A DNA stretch of 64,000 bases, from positions 1 to 64,000 of the forward strand of contig JBAKBP010013062.1 of the NCBI GenBank assembly GCA_037953745.1, read 5' to 3'. This DNA is from Lithodes maja. Taxonomy: Eukaryota > Arthropoda > Malacostraca > Decapoda > Lithodidae. A program made the translations under genes and the position numbers. Positions 42,540 to 53,552 of the stretch are shown here, one piece after another. Under the pieces are notes generated by a model that worked only from the letters and a program-made list of their open reading frames with translations, ran no database searches and was not told the origin of the DNA. Numbering within the stretch: position 1 is the first letter of the stretch; every line of letters begins with the position of its first letter.

Positions 42540-43017
42540 AATATTTGGTAAATTTCTATAATTGCACCTATACGAGCTAAACAAATTATTATTGTATTTA
42601 ACAGGAAGGTACAACGAGGTAAGTGATGTGGTATAGGTGGCACCGTGGCAATATGCGGAAATGGATTATAAGGGCATTCCGCTCCCCTCTGACAAAAGTC
42701 TATCAATCTAGATGTGACACGGATTTACAATGTTTCAGAGAGACATTAGCCTAACCTAACCTAACCTAGTATTATGGGTGGGGGCTGCCGCCCCCACACC
42801 CCCGCTGGTTGGATAAAACGGTAGAAATCCAGTTGGGGTGGAGTGAATAACCGTAGATTTTCGTAAGGGGGTAAGAGGGGGGCAGAATGCCCTTATAATC
42901 CATTTCCGCATATTGCCACCTATACCACATCACTTACCTCGTTGTACCTTCCTGTTAAATAGAATAATAATTTGTTTAGCTCGTATAGGTGCAATTATAG
43001 AATAATACCAAATATTT
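42540..43017. mobile_element. MITE with about 140 bp inverted arms and a CCTAA-rich centre
   Basis: AATATTTGGTA...TATAATTGCACCTATACGAG (left) pairs with CTCGTATAGGTGCAATTATA...TACCAAATATT (right), and TTAACAGGAAGGTACAACGAG with its complement. The centre holds three CCTAA units (42752-42768), the arthropod telomere pentamer, next to GGGGGCTGCCGCCCCC. The run is too short to be telomeric. Confidence 0.8.
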
Positions 43018-43019
43018 TT

Positions 43020-43152
43020 CACAAGCACCGAGTCGTTACCGTCCCGCATGAGCAAGGGGATGGGGTAGTAGTACAGGACCCCAATGGAAATACGCCTAAT
43101 CGGCCTTATTGGGCTATCCTTAGCTGGCTTAGCATGCGCTAGTTTTAAGAAC

Positions 43153-43192
<40 letters not shown>

Positions 43193-43195
43193 AAA
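43020..43195 (+). repeat. SINE remnant ending in (TTA)n
   Basis: CCGCATGAGCAAGGGGATGG matches the body of the SINE at 47555-47835 (CCCCATGAGCAAGGGGGATG) and the copy also ends in a (TTA)n run (43149-43191). The tRNA-like head is missing. Confidence 0.6.
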
Positions 43196-43717
43196 TTAAA
43201 TTTTGAAATAAAAGAACACAATCCACCACATACGGTGTACACAACTACATGAGCAAGTCAATCTGGTTCTGTTACCGCCGCCCACTGACTCACACTCCCT
43301 CTGTTCTCGAGAGGCCGGCAGTGTAGCCAGTAGTGAGCGTAGCTGGAAAAAATATGCTGCTATACGCTAAACTCCCATGTTGGTGGTACCACTGCATCAA
43401 AACGACGAGTGCTACATAGCTCGTTCTGGTCTCATTTTGAAGCTTGTAGCGCCTAGTTGTTTGCTGAATAAATTTCTTTTCATGCAGATACTTGATTGAT
43501 TGTTCAGGAGAGCCTGAATATGCCCAAAATAGCCCAAAAACCCCCGCTAAACGAGGGTTAATTGTGTGAGAAATAAATTGACTACACTGGTATCTTGGTA
43601 GTGTTGGCAACAGCCTTCCAATAGGGTAACCTCATTAGAGTGAACCATTTCCTACCAGATCCTGGTGATTGTAAATATTGTAAAGGATAATTAATATTAT
43701 GTAATTTAGAACTGTAT
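43196..43717. other. Intergenic, no gene seen
   Basis: Starts with a reverse-complement scrap of the SINE-body module (AAAAGAACACAATCCACCAC). The remainder has no feature I can place. Confidence 0.45.
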
Positions 43718-43777
43718 AAGAGGTGCATGGGGGCGGTTCGTTCGTGGCCACCCCTTCGGGGATCACGGCGTCAGGCA

Positions 43778-43808
<31 letters not shown>
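43718..43808 (+). repeat. Family B LINE, copy C: only the last 60 bp and tail
   Basis: GAGGTGCATGGGGGCGGTTC through the UUCG hairpin and CGTCAGGCAATAG to (GATA)n. The extreme 5' truncation shows how little sequence is needed for the family's 3' end to be inserted. Confidence 0.85.
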
Positions 43809-43809
<1 letters not shown>

Positions 43810-44119
43810 GATTACCTTGGCCAAGTTAATTTAGTTATAAAACCTTGTATGATTAGATTTAGAGGTACTGTATCAGGTATCAGTTTTGAAATTCCCACGC
43901 TCGCAGGCGCGATCCACAATTTGTAGTGGTAATCTCAACCCCTGGATGTTATGTTTACTAAATCGTTGTGAAACTATATTTATATTAGTACAGTATTTAT
44001 ATAATTAAATGCTTATTTTTCATTTATATGAAAAAGTGAAGAGGGAATGAACCCTTGGTAACGAATTAGTATATAATTTATTTAAGAGTCGGAAATTGAA
44101 GTTCCGATCTGACGCCAGT

Positions 44120-44910
44120 AAACTTTTGAACTTTAAGGACGTGTCCCGTGACCTCTCCAGCAACACTCCCCATGCCCGGCCCGGAGTCCTGACCTATAAC
44201 CCTTATCTACCGAAGCCGGAATCCTCTGAACTAAACCAGGACCCTAGTTATAGCTAAGTCATTGATATACAGTATATGGCCATTTATACAATGTTTAGTC
44301 AGGGTTTCTGAGAGATAGGCTACCATGGATTAAGACTAGGCTACTAAACAACCCTCATCTATTTATATATTCCATACCATAAGGTAGGCTATCTAATATT
44401 TTATTTTTATTTATTTTCTATTATTGATTGGTGTGAGATAGGATATATTTTTGGCCACATTATCCTCCACATTTTGGTGCCCCGAGTGAGGATTCGGAGT
44501 CGCATTTGTGGGACACAGTTTGATCCCTCGTCATTTTGAGGTCACTAACTGTGAAGTGAGACGCCATTGAACCTTTAAACAAACAGGACGTGTCCCGTGA
44601 CCTCTCCCGCAACAATCTCCACGCCCGGCCCGAAGTCCTGACCCTTTAACCCTTAGCTACCGAAGCCGGAATCCTCTGAACTACACCAGGACCCTAGTTA
44701 TAGCTAAGTCATTGATATACATGGCCATTTATACAATGTTTAGTTAGGGTATCCTGAGATATAGGCTATCGTGGGTAAGACTAGGCTACTAAACAACCTT
44801 CATCTGCTCCTATAGTTCATGCCATAAGGTAGGCTATCTCATACTTTATTTTTATTTATTTTCTAATTTGATTGGTGTGGTAAGAGATAACTTTTGGCCA
44901 TATTATCCCC
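44120..44910 (+). repeat. Imperfect tandem duplication of about 460 bp
   Basis: 44133-44470 and 44585-44910 share GACGTGTCCCGTGACCTCTC, ACCGAAGCCGGAATCCTCTG and AGGTAGGCTATCT in the same order with small indels. It lies just before the BACK exon; no coding seen. Confidence 0.8.
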
Positions 44911-44992
44911 CACAAATTGAGTTTAGAAGTGAAGTTGGTTGGTGAAAAAAATATGAATATACAGTACTGTATGTTTATTATCCCCCTGTTAG

Positions 44993-45190
44993 GTGCTGGA
45001 GTGTGTTAGATTGGCGTTGGTAAGCCCGTACTACCTGGTGGACGTGGTGGAGGGAGAGAATGCTGTGCGGTCATCACCAGAGTGTAGGGTGGTTGTGGAG
45101 GAAGCTCGTATATACCACCTATTACCTGACCGTAGACACCACCTGGCATCACTGCATACACGACCACGACGCAACACCAACACCACCACG
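44993..45190 (+). CDS. BTB-BACK-Kelch (KLHL-type) gene, BACK-domain exon
   Basis: 66 codons, acceptor CCCCCTGTTAG before and donor GTTAGT after, phase 0 at both ends. The translation ECVRLALVSPYYLVDVVEGE, then SPECRVVVEEARIYHLLPDR and TRPRRN, is the classic end of a BACK domain in KLHL proteins, the part that links the BTB dimeriser/Cullin-3 binder to the Kelch propeller. Family knowledge: such proteins are substrate adaptors of Cullin-3 ubiquitin ligases. The BTB and early BACK exons are not seen in the window and must lie upstream, beyond a region full of repeats or outside the window. Which KLHL it is cannot be said. It joins in phase to the exon at 49378. Confidence 0.9.
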
Positions 45191-45228
45191 GTTAGTCAAG
45201 TGGGTGCATAGCCATTTATGCTCTAGAC

Positions 45229-45263
<35 letters not shown>

Positions 45264-45439
45264 AAAAATAATAATAATAATTATAATGTAAAACTTGTAA
45301 AATAAACAAACCAAAACTTGAACGAACACAGTAAAAAGACTAAACAACTTATCAAAATCGCTATGTGGAAACAACGCTTAACCTATAAACGGCGAGCTGG
45401 GTGTATTGAACACCACTGTTCTGGGCGAGCATATTAGGC

Positions 45440-45810
45440 TCCATTCATGCCTATAATAGTCATTTTACGATAAATATCGTTATTACTTATTCATATGCGC
45501 CTATTTTACCTTCACTATGAAGATAGTAACCTGTAACAACAATAAAACAAGTGGAAATATAATTTTTCTGGTCAAAATCGCGAATAAACATGGAGCAGCC
45601 CATTCATGAATTATGGAGCAAATTGAGGCAACCCCTCCCTTCACGAGGCCTCAAGCCTGACTGCCTCACTCATTCACACTCGCTAGGCACATAAGCACAT
45701 CCTCCACACAGTTTGCTAATGTTAGCACAAAAATATACCAACGAATTAGGGAATAACAGGGAAAATAGGTGATAATTGAAGGGGGAGGGGAAAGGAGGGG
45801 ATGTGGAGGA
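45440..45810. repeat. Diverged extra copy of the foldback arm
   Basis: ATTCATATGCGCCTATT, CAACAATAAAAC and GGGAAAATAGGTGATAA occur in the same order as in the right arm of the foldback (46660-46980) but with many differences. It is an older relative in direct orientation to that arm. Confidence 0.7.
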
Positions 45811-45884
45811 GTAATATGAGGTATAGATAAAAATAAAATAAAAATAAATAAATAAATGTTTAGTGCTACTAAATGTTTTTTTTA

Positions 45885-47172
45885 GGCCTTCCCTCTTAAC
45901 CCGGGAGCTGCGGGAAGACTCTTAAGAGTTCCCCCGGCGGACTCTCTGGAGTAAGTAAAACTAAAAATCAACTTTTTACATCGAAAAAAAAAAAAAATAT
46001 ATTTTTATTTTTTTATTTTTTTATTTTTGTTTGGCCCCTGGGCCATGGAAAATCTCAGTCCTCTACCTCCCCTCCTTCCCCACTTTCCTCCTATTCCTCA
46101 GTTATCACCTATTTTCCCTATTATTCCCTTATTCTGAGGTATATTTTCGTGCTAACATTAGCGAGTTGCAAGCAGGGTGTTGTCATCACTGATGGCCATC
46201 GAGTGCAAGAGAGAGAGAGAGAGTATCGATCGACTGTGTCGCAGTGGCCTTGGGGAAAATGGGCGGGAAGGTAGCTTGCCTCACCCATACATTATACAAC
46301 TCGCGGGCTATATCTCCGATTTTGACCATCCAAACGCTGTTTTCACTCGTTTTATTGTTGTTTCAGGTTAATACCTTTATAATCAACCCATAATAGGCGC
46401 ATATGGATAATTATTAATGCTATTAATGGTACAATGAATATTTTAGTGACGAAAAACCTCAAATACGTCAGCACAGGGGGAGGTTTTCATTTACCCCCGT
46501 GCGCACTTCAGAGGTTAAGAGCTTTGCCGCCGTTGCCCAGTAAAACTTCTTAACCTCTGAAGTGCGCATGGGGGTAATTAGACACCTCTCCCTGTGCGCA
46601 TGTATTTGAGGTGTTTCCGTCACTAAAATATTCATTGTACCATTAATAGCATTAATACTTATCCATATGCGCCTATTATGGGTTGATTATAAAGGTATTA
46701 ACCTGAAACAACAATAAAACGAGTGAAAACAGCGTTTGGATGGTCAAAATCGGAGATATAGCCCGCGAGTTGTATAATGTATGGGTGAGGCAAGCTGCTT
46801 TCCCGCCAATTTCCCCCAAGGCCACTGAGACACAGTCGATCGATACTCTCTTCTCTCTTGCATTCGCTTGCTATCAGTGATGACCACACCCTGCAACCGG
46901 ATTTCTAATGTTAGCACGAAAATATACCTCAGAATAAGTGAATAACAGGGAAAATAGGTGATAACTGAAGGAGAGGAGGAAAGTGGGGAAGGAGGGGAGG
47001 TAGAGGACTGAGATTTTGCATGGCCCAGGGGCCAAAAAAAAAAAAAAATCGATGTCAAAAGTTGATTTTTTTTTTCTCTGACTCTTAAGTCTCCCCGCAG
47101 TCCGCCGGGGAACTCTTAAGAGTCTCCCCGCAGTTCCCGGGTTAAGAGCTTTTCCGCCGTTCCCGGGTTAAG
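45885..47172. mobile_element. Giant foldback palindrome, about 640 bp arms
   Basis: The centre lies near 46527. CTTAACCTCTGAAGTGCGCA pairs across it, and pairing continues outward through ATATTCATTGTACCATTAAT, TGGGTGAGGCAAGC and GGGAAAATAGGTGATAACTGA. The ends are TTAACCCGGGAGCTGCGGG on the left and its near complement CCCGCAGTTCCCGGGTTAA on the right. Arms are close in sequence, with poly(T)/poly(A) runs differing. No frame codes for a transposase. Confidence 0.9.
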
Positions 47173-47354
47173 CCAAATAATAATTCTTTATAAATAATAA
47201 TAATGATAATATGCTGGTATTTTATTTGTCATGAGCGCCAATTCTGAAAGTGGATTCACGAGCGCTCACATTTTCCTTATACAATACAGTATGTATTTTT
47301 CCCATTTTTCTTTCTATCTTTCATCTAAATATATTCAAAGTTTATAGTCATCAG

Positions 47355-47532
47355 CAGTGGCGGATCCAGGGGGGGGGGAGCCGCCCCCCCTTAGTGAACA
47401 AAATTGCGCCCTTACATCTGATATATACTGCATTTTATCTGAAATACAATACATATAAAGAATATTGTGTGATTTATGGCGCCCCTCATGTATATCAGCC
47501 CCCCCCTTAAGCCTGAGCTGGATCCGCCACTG
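47355..47532. mobile_element. hAT-type MITE (178 bp) with 8 bp target duplication
   Basis: Ends CAGTGGCGGATCCAG and CTGGATCCGCCACTG, flanked by GTCATCAG at 47347-47354 and 47533-47540. An 8 bp duplication with CAGTGGCGGATCC ends is characteristic of hAT-derived MITEs. Non-coding. Confidence 0.92.
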
Positions 47533-47554
47533 GTCATCAGTAACTCTATGTAAC

Positions 47555-47785
47555 TCTATGAGCCAGCCGTCCGGCTGGCTCAGTTGATAGCGTGCCTGAT
47601 TCCCACCTTGAAGGTCTGGCGTTCAATCCCCGCTCAGATTGAAAAGTTTTTCTGGGATACAGCCGGCGGTTACCATCTCCCCATGAGCAAGGGGGATGGG
47701 TAATGGTCTCTGGTAGACTAAAGAAAGCCAAGCGCTTGCGAATCCTCGAAGGAGGAGAGACGGGCGCTATATAAGTAACCAGAAG

Positions 47786-47835
<50 letters not shown>
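47555..47835 (+). repeat. tRNA-derived SINE with (ATT)n tail
   Basis: The head GGCTGGCTCAGTTGATAGCG (A box-like) and GGCGTTCAATCCCCG (B box) lie about 40 bp apart. The body contains CCCCATGAGCAAGGGGGATG and ends in a long (ATT)n run. Confidence 0.75.
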
Positions 47836-48046
47836 GCACTTCACTATCATAAGCCTTTAGAAATATGAGTGACTTCAATTCCTTCTTGGAAGTGTTAACG
47901 CAAGTGTCAGCTTAAGTGTCACTGGAAATTGATTGAGGTGGGGCAACATAAAAGGTTCTAGCAGCAACAGCACACTCCCCAATGGCTCTGGGCTCATAAA
48001 GGCTATACAGGTCGTCACCGGACCGTAATAATGATTACGTAACAAT

Positions 48047-48525
48047 GAGTAGAACCTCGCTCTTTCGGAATTCTCAGACTTTCGGACTAGCATTTCAATT
48101 CGGACTCATGGTTCAGCCTTTCGGATTTGTCTGAAAGACAGAAAATACCTCCATCCTTTTCGGACTACATTTAACTTCGGACTCATGCTTCAGCCTTTCG
48201 GATTTGTCTGAAAGGCTGAGAAAAATTAAATCGCATTCGGACCAAAGAGCCGAGTTTCGGACTTATCTGGTTAGATGAATGTGTATTCGGACTTATAAAC
48301 TTCGGACTCATGCTTCAGCCTTTCAGATTTGTCTGAAAGGCCGAGAATTTTGTTTTCGCATTCGGACCAAAGAGCCGAGTTTCGGACTTATAAACTTCGG
48401 ACATTATTTCAGCCTTTCAGATTTGTCGGAAAGGCTGAAGTGTGAGTTCGGACTCGGCCCTTTCGGACTTTTGACACTTTAGGACGGGTCTCCCCCAATT
48501 AGTCTGAAAGAGCGAGGTTCTACTG
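48047..48525. mobile_element. pogo/Tigger-like MITE 1 with internal CTTTCGGA repeats
   Basis: Ends AGTAGAACCTCGCTCTTTC and GAAAGAGCGAGGTTCTACTG followed by TA. The inside is built from repeats of about 80-90 bp with the core ACTCATGCTTCAGCCTTTC and TTCGGACTTAT. Non-coding. Confidence 0.75.
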
Positions 48526-48532
48526 TACTGTA

Positions 48533-49329
48533 TGTACAAGAGCGAGGTGGAAGGACAGAGAGGGAGAGGTAAACCGAAAGAGAGGTGGAAGGATGAATAT
48601 GCGAACCAGGTGTGGGCTCCATATATGGTAAAGGATATAGAAGCAGTGGAGAAAGTGCAGAGGAGAGCTAGCAAGCTAGTACCAACGTTGAAGAACGCGG
48701 GCTATGAGCAGAGGTTGAGGACACTGGGGCTTCCGACACTGGCATATAGGAGAAAGAGAGGGGATATGATAGAGACTTTTAAGATAGTGTCAGGAAAGTA
48801 TGATGAGGATGTGTGTGAAGATATCTTCTTGATGCGGGAGGGAACAAGAACGAGAGGACACTAAGAAAATTTACAAAGAAAGAAATAGGCTTGAGAAGGC
48901 AAAGAACTCATTTTGTGATAGAGTGGTAAATGAGTGGAACGCACTGCCCCAGTATGTAGTCCATTCCTAATCAATAAGGGAGTTTGAAAGTAATCTTGAT
49001 AAAGCATGGGGAAGACAAGATTTAAAGTTTGATTATAAAGCAAAATACAGAATAGTAAAAATGTTGCGTCTGCTACCGCCGCCGCCAACACCGTGAACGA
49101 CCGCAGCAGTGCAAGTACTGGTACTGAGCTGGATACACAGGCCTAGTTTGCCTTTTTCCAGAGGATCTTCTGTAAGAAACTGTAAGAATGAAGTGAAGAA
49201 GTATATGAGTGAAGGCGGTGCTGGTTGGGAGGAGGGATGTCGACCGACTGAGGACAGAGGTGCATGGAGGCGGTTCGTTCGTGGCCACCCCTTCGGGGAT
49301 CACGGCGTCAGGCAATAGATAGATAGATA
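48533..49329 (+). mobile_element. Family B LINE, copy D, with another LINE's C-terminus inside
   Basis: Left part 48533-48596 (TACAAGAGCGAGGTGGAAGG ... GGTGGAAGGATG) and right part about 49187-49329 (AATGAAGTGAAGAAGTATATG to hairpin and GATA tail) are family B. Between them, 48597-49030 reads a CR1-type RT C-terminus. Confidence 0.75.
48597..49030 (+). pseudogene. CR1-type LINE C-terminal fragment
   Basis: Reads EYANQVWAPYMVKDIEAVEK, then VQRRASKLVP, GYEQRLRTLGLPTLAYRRKR and GDMIETFKIVSGKYD, the thumb/C-terminal region of CR1-type RTs. It goes on in shifted frames to FVIEW.NALPQYVV-like sequence. It may be the lost 3' part of the family at 9405-10874, though no overlap exists to prove it. 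Confidence 0.75.
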
Positions 49330-49377
49330 TGTAACTGTGACCGTGTTTGTACGTTAATGTAGTTATGTTATGTACAG

Positions 49378-49487
49378 GTGATCATGGCTGTAAGGGGTGA
49401 GGACAACAAACTGGTACTGTTGGTGGAATGTTTTGATCCTCAGGCACACAGTTGGCGCATTCTGTCCTGTCTACCCTTCGCTGTCAG
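49378..49487 (+). CDS. Kelch gene exon 2 (start of first Kelch repeat)
   Basis: Acceptor TTATGTACAG, donor CAG/GTCAGA. Phase 0 at the start, joining the BACK exon. Reads VIMAVRGEDNKLVLLVECFD and QAHSWRILSCLPFAVR: the YDP..W..L.P core of a Kelch strand set (here CFDPQAHSW). The exon ends in phase 2. Confidence 0.82.
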
Positions 49488-49532
49488 GTCAGATATTTTG
49501 CATGGCGCTATGTAAATTGAATACATATAATA

Positions 49533-49780
49533 CATACGGTACAATGGTTTAATGTTGTTTTCCATAACATACATTGTAACGGCTCAGACATGGTTTCCTT
49601 TCTGCAGTTGGAATATAATACAATAAAGTCCCGTCACAACACCGCCCCATACATACATACTGTACATTGGTTTAAAGTCATTTTTCCATTACATGCATTG
49701 TAACGGCTCAGACGGGGTTGCCTTGCAGTAGTTGGAGTGTACTGTAGTACAATAAAGTCCCGCCACAGCACTGCCTCACC
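49533..49780 (+). repeat. Imperfect tandem duplication of about 120 bp
   Basis: CATTGTAACGGCTCAGAC and ACAATAAAGTCCCG(T/C)CACA occur in order at 49571-49640 and 49697-49765, with a third scrap near 49950 (AATAAAGTCCTGTCCCAACA). The rest of 49780-50314 has no gene I can support. Confidence 0.7.
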
Positions 49781-50314
49781 AAGTCATCACTGTGGCTGAT
49801 GTTGGTATAGTGCTAACTGTGCCTCAGCAAGACTCAACAGAGTCCCCCTGCAGCACTTGCAGTATCTGCAACCACACCAGCCTTAACAGTGTTACAAAAA
49901 GACAGCACCATAACAAGACTCCACTGTATATTAGGCAATTTGGACTATAGAACAATAAAGTCCTGTCCCAACACTGCTGCAACATGCAAACACTGTTGCC
50001 GACACAGATGTGGTGCCAAACAGCGCCCAGGTAAGACTCAGTCCCCTGTGGCACCTATCCGCACCCCACCAGCCTCGGCAGTGCCATACCAAGACAGTGC
50101 TAAGATAAAGACTTTATTGTCTAATAATGGCTGTTGGTCCACAAGTCTATCGCCATCCCCCCTATTAGTCGCCTTGTACGACATGCAGTAGGATGTGTGG
50201 AGGCATATTCTTTTTTTCCTCCCCCATTAGATGAAGGCTCCCTTACCCCCTGGGGGTAAGGGGTGTTGGCATAGTGCTAACTGTGCCCTGATAAAATAAT
50301 ATAAAACTTCTGTA

Positions 50315-51275
50315 CAGTCAGGCCTGCCAATACACAAGTTTTCAATCTGTGAAATTGCTAATACACGAGCAGGTGTCCAAAATATATATTACCAAAAACT
50401 TTCAAAATACGAAGATGTACTTACAATATGCGAATGGAGCGCCGAAATACGGGCATTTCCGCCGTGTTTGCCTAATGCGCGTGGTCGGCGTTGCGGGATA
50501 CGCCAGTCTTACATCTACCTCTGAGCGGAACTGAAGGTTACTCATTTTTCAAGCCACGAAAAAACAAGCTTATAACCCTCAAGATTAAGTTAAGGTTAAG
50601 TTATTAAGTTATAAGGACGTTGGTTGAGAGACTCAGACCAAGAGTGAGAGCAGTGGAAATGAATTACAGTACTTAAGGAGTGCGTGCGGAATTACATGGA
50701 GGGATAGACAGACTAATGAGGAAGTAAGAAGGAGGTGTGGTGTGGAGGTAGATGTGCTGGAAAGTGTGAAAAGGAACAACTTGAGATGGTTCGGCCATAT
50801 GGAACGTATGGAAAGCGAGAGAATGACTAAGAGGGTGTACGAGAGCGAGGTGGAGGGACAGAGGGGGAGAGGTAGACCGAATATGAGGTGGAAGGATGGA
50901 GTGAGGAACTACATGAATGAAGGCGGTGCTGGTTGGGGGGAGGGGCGTCGACTGACTGGGGACAGAGGTGCATGGGGGCGGTTCGTTCGTGGCCACCCCT
51001 TCGGGGATCACGGCGTCAGGCAATAGATAGATAGATAGATTAAGTTATATTTAATTGTTATAGTTATAGATGTTATATTTTCTCATTATTTTGATGATTA
51101 TGTCCACCATTTTAAGCAATTGAAGGGGAGAAATAGGCCCCCCCCAAAAAAAATCTCTAAGTCGGTGCCGCCCATAAGCAATTATTCCCATAAGAAGTAT
51201 TATTTCCAATACGCAAATTTTCATTCCACGAGGCCTCGTGCCGCCCATAAAGTCGTGTATTGGCAGGCCTGACTG
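50315..51275. mobile_element. pogo/Tigger-like MITE 2, split by a LINE
   Basis: Ends CAGTCAGGCCTGCCAATACA and TGTATTGGCAGGCCTGACTG, each flanked by TA. The family B LINE copy E lies inside; without it the MITE would be about 530 bp. Confidence 0.9.
50614..51039 (+). mobile_element. Family B LINE, copy E, 5'-truncated
   Basis: 426 bp ending in the hairpin and GATA tail, flanked by TTAAGTTATA at 50604-50613 and 51040-51049 (10 bp). The coding part from 50742 (VDVLESVKRNNLRWFGHMER) to GDHGVRQ is intact; a 4 bp insertion upstream (ATTACAGTACTTAAGG) shifts the frame. Confidence 0.92.
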
Positions 51276-51278
51276 TAC

Positions 51279-53552
51279 TATGTCTGTTCATCATAATATA
51301 TACCGTTCAAAGTAACATATTTCGGTACATAACCTTTATGTGGTTTTGTGTTCTATTATTTCAAATTTTTATTTTGCTAAATCGTTATTTCCACATACTG
51401 TATTCATTTTGATCAGTTCTTTTGTTTTTATATTGTGTCGTCCCTGTTTTAGTTTGTTTATTTTGCAAGTATTACATTACAATAGTATCTCAGTAATTAA
51501 GATGAAGAAATGGGCCGGTATTTAATACAGTCTAAACATTTTCAGAGGGCTTTGCGAATTGACCACTAGCGAGTTTTAGGCAACAAGGAAGTTTGAGCCG
51601 TAAACATTGATAATAAATAGTAATGCCGAGAGAGGCACTTTGCCAAATGAAAGAGTAGGCCGATGTAGGCTTATATGTGCCCCAGTGAAAGTGTTGAGAC
51701 TGTGTTGGTAGTGTAATGGTTTAGATGCTTATGTTCTGGGTGTGCTGTCCCGAGTTTGAATCCCGGGAGGACCATATGCTTTCATTAATTTATTCAAGTG
51801 CATAGGGGTTTGTAATGTTTCATTAATGTTAAGAACGGGGGGTTTCTTAATTCCTTGACAGTTATCATGTGTTTCTAACAAATGCCCCCCACAATCTCAG
51901 ACTTGCTAGTGTGAATGTTGGTAGTTTGAATCTGCGAGCAAATGAAGTGGCTGAGATGTGTGAGAGGAGGTAAGTGGACGCCTGCTGTTCCCAGGAAACA
52001 CTCTGGAAGTGGCATGGGGTACAGTGGATTGTCGGAAGAAAAAAAATATATAGGATCTACTGGATGGGGGTGGAGACTGATAAAGCGAAAGGGGGAGTGG
52101 GTGTTCTGGTGGCTGAAGAGCTGGCGGAGAGTGTGCTTCAGATTACGAGAGTTAGTGAAAGGCTGATTGTTCTGAAGTTGAAAGTTGGTGAAAGAATTCT
52201 GAATGTCATATCTGCATATGCCCCACAGGCTGGTCTACAGAAAGAGATAAAAGATTACTTCTGGAATGACACCGTCAGTGTCATTTCAGGCCTCTCGGAG
52301 AATGAAATAACAATCGTGGAGGGGGACCTCAATGGTCACGTGGGAGCATCTGCAGATGGATACGAGGGGGTACATGGAGGAAATGGTTACGGAAGGAGGA
52401 ATCTGGAAAGCGAATATATATTGGGAGTCCTGCGTTGCACTCAACATGGTTGTGTGTAACACGAAGTTCAAGAAAAGACAGAGCCATCCTGATCACATAT
52501 AACTCTGGGGTCTCCAGTAGCCCAATAGATTACTTCTTGGTTAACAGGAAAGACTGGAAACTGGTTCGAGATGTAAAGGTCATCCCGAGCGAAGAATGTA
52601 TCCCCCAGCATAAGCTACTTGTGTGCGACATGAGCTTATACAGAGATCCTAAGCACAAGAAGGTATACATACCCAAAAGGAAAGTGTGGCTGCTGAAGAA
52701 CAAGGAAGTTAGGGATAGGTTTCATAGTGAACTGGAGGAAATTAATAGAAATAAGGAAGCTAGGCCTAACGATGTAAATAGTCAATGGAACTTTCTTAAG
52801 CAGAGCCTTATCGCTGCCACTGGCAAAGTCTGTGGGAAAACAAAGGGTCACCCCTGGAATAAGACCTGGTGGTGGAATGATGAGGTAGAACATGCTGTGA
52901 AAGAGAAAAGGAGATGCTTCAAAGCATGGAAGAAGGGAGGCAGCAAGGAGGAATACCAGGCAGCTAAACGAACTGCCAAAAGACTTATTTACAATGCTAA
53001 AAAAGGCATTAAGGACCTGGTCCTCGAACAAGTGTGTAACACTGATAATCCCAATGGGATCTTCAACCTAGCTAGGCGAGTTAAAAATGACAATAGGAAT
53101 ATTATAGGTGAACAATGTGTTAGAAACGATAATGGGAAGATTGTGTATGCAGAAAATGAAATCAGAGAAGCATGGAAGGCACACTATGAACGATTGCTAA
53201 ATGTAGAGTTTGAATGGGATAAGGAACAGCTTAATATCGAAAAACCAATATCTGGACCCCCTCCTTTGATAGCACCAGCTGTAGTGAGCGACGCAATCAA
53301 TAAAATGAAGGACGGTAAAGCTCCAGGCTGCTCTGACATTGTCGCTGAGATGATAAAAGCTTCAGGGGAGACTGGTATCAACTTAGTCACTGAGTTGATA
53401 AACACCGTTATTAAAGATGATAAAATCCCAGAGGATTGGCTCAAAAGTGTAATAGTAAATATATACAAAGGAAAAGGGGATGTGCTAGATAGAGGAAATT
53501 ATATGGGCCTGAAAATGCTTGACCAAATCATGAAGGTCTGTGAGAGAGTCTT
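51279..53552 (+). mobile_element. Broken LINE block, copy 2
   Basis: Matches 4816-7100 including the non-coding SINE-body and tRNA-like parts. It starts at the same point right after MITE 2 and ends in RT (KVCERVF), where unrelated sequence follows. Confidence 0.85.
51890..53552 (+). pseudogene. LINE endonuclease/RT, copy 2
   Basis: Same motifs as copy 1 (SQETLW, GDLNGH, ITYNSG, WWNDEVEHAVKEK) and the same two frameshifts after the GDLNGH region. It has a private nonsense codon (CGA to TAA, 51970-51972) but keeps GKAPGCSDIVAEMIKASGE, where copy 1 has a 7 bp deletion. RT ends before the catalytic boxes. Confidence 0.8.

Larger units (their letters stand above)
45191..49377 (+). other. Kelch gene intron (4.2 kb)
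   Basis: Begins GTTAGT and ends ATGTACAG. It holds a (TAA)n run, a SINE-body module (-), a large foldback, a hAT-type MITE, a SINE, a pogo-like MITE and a chimeric LINE insertion. Confidence 0.8.

Noticed and set aside
42750..42770. Telomere repeat
   Set aside because: Only three CCTAA units inside a MITE.
47546..47878. ORF with a poly-Asn tract on the minus strand
   Set aside because: It is the (ATT)n tail of a SINE read in reverse.
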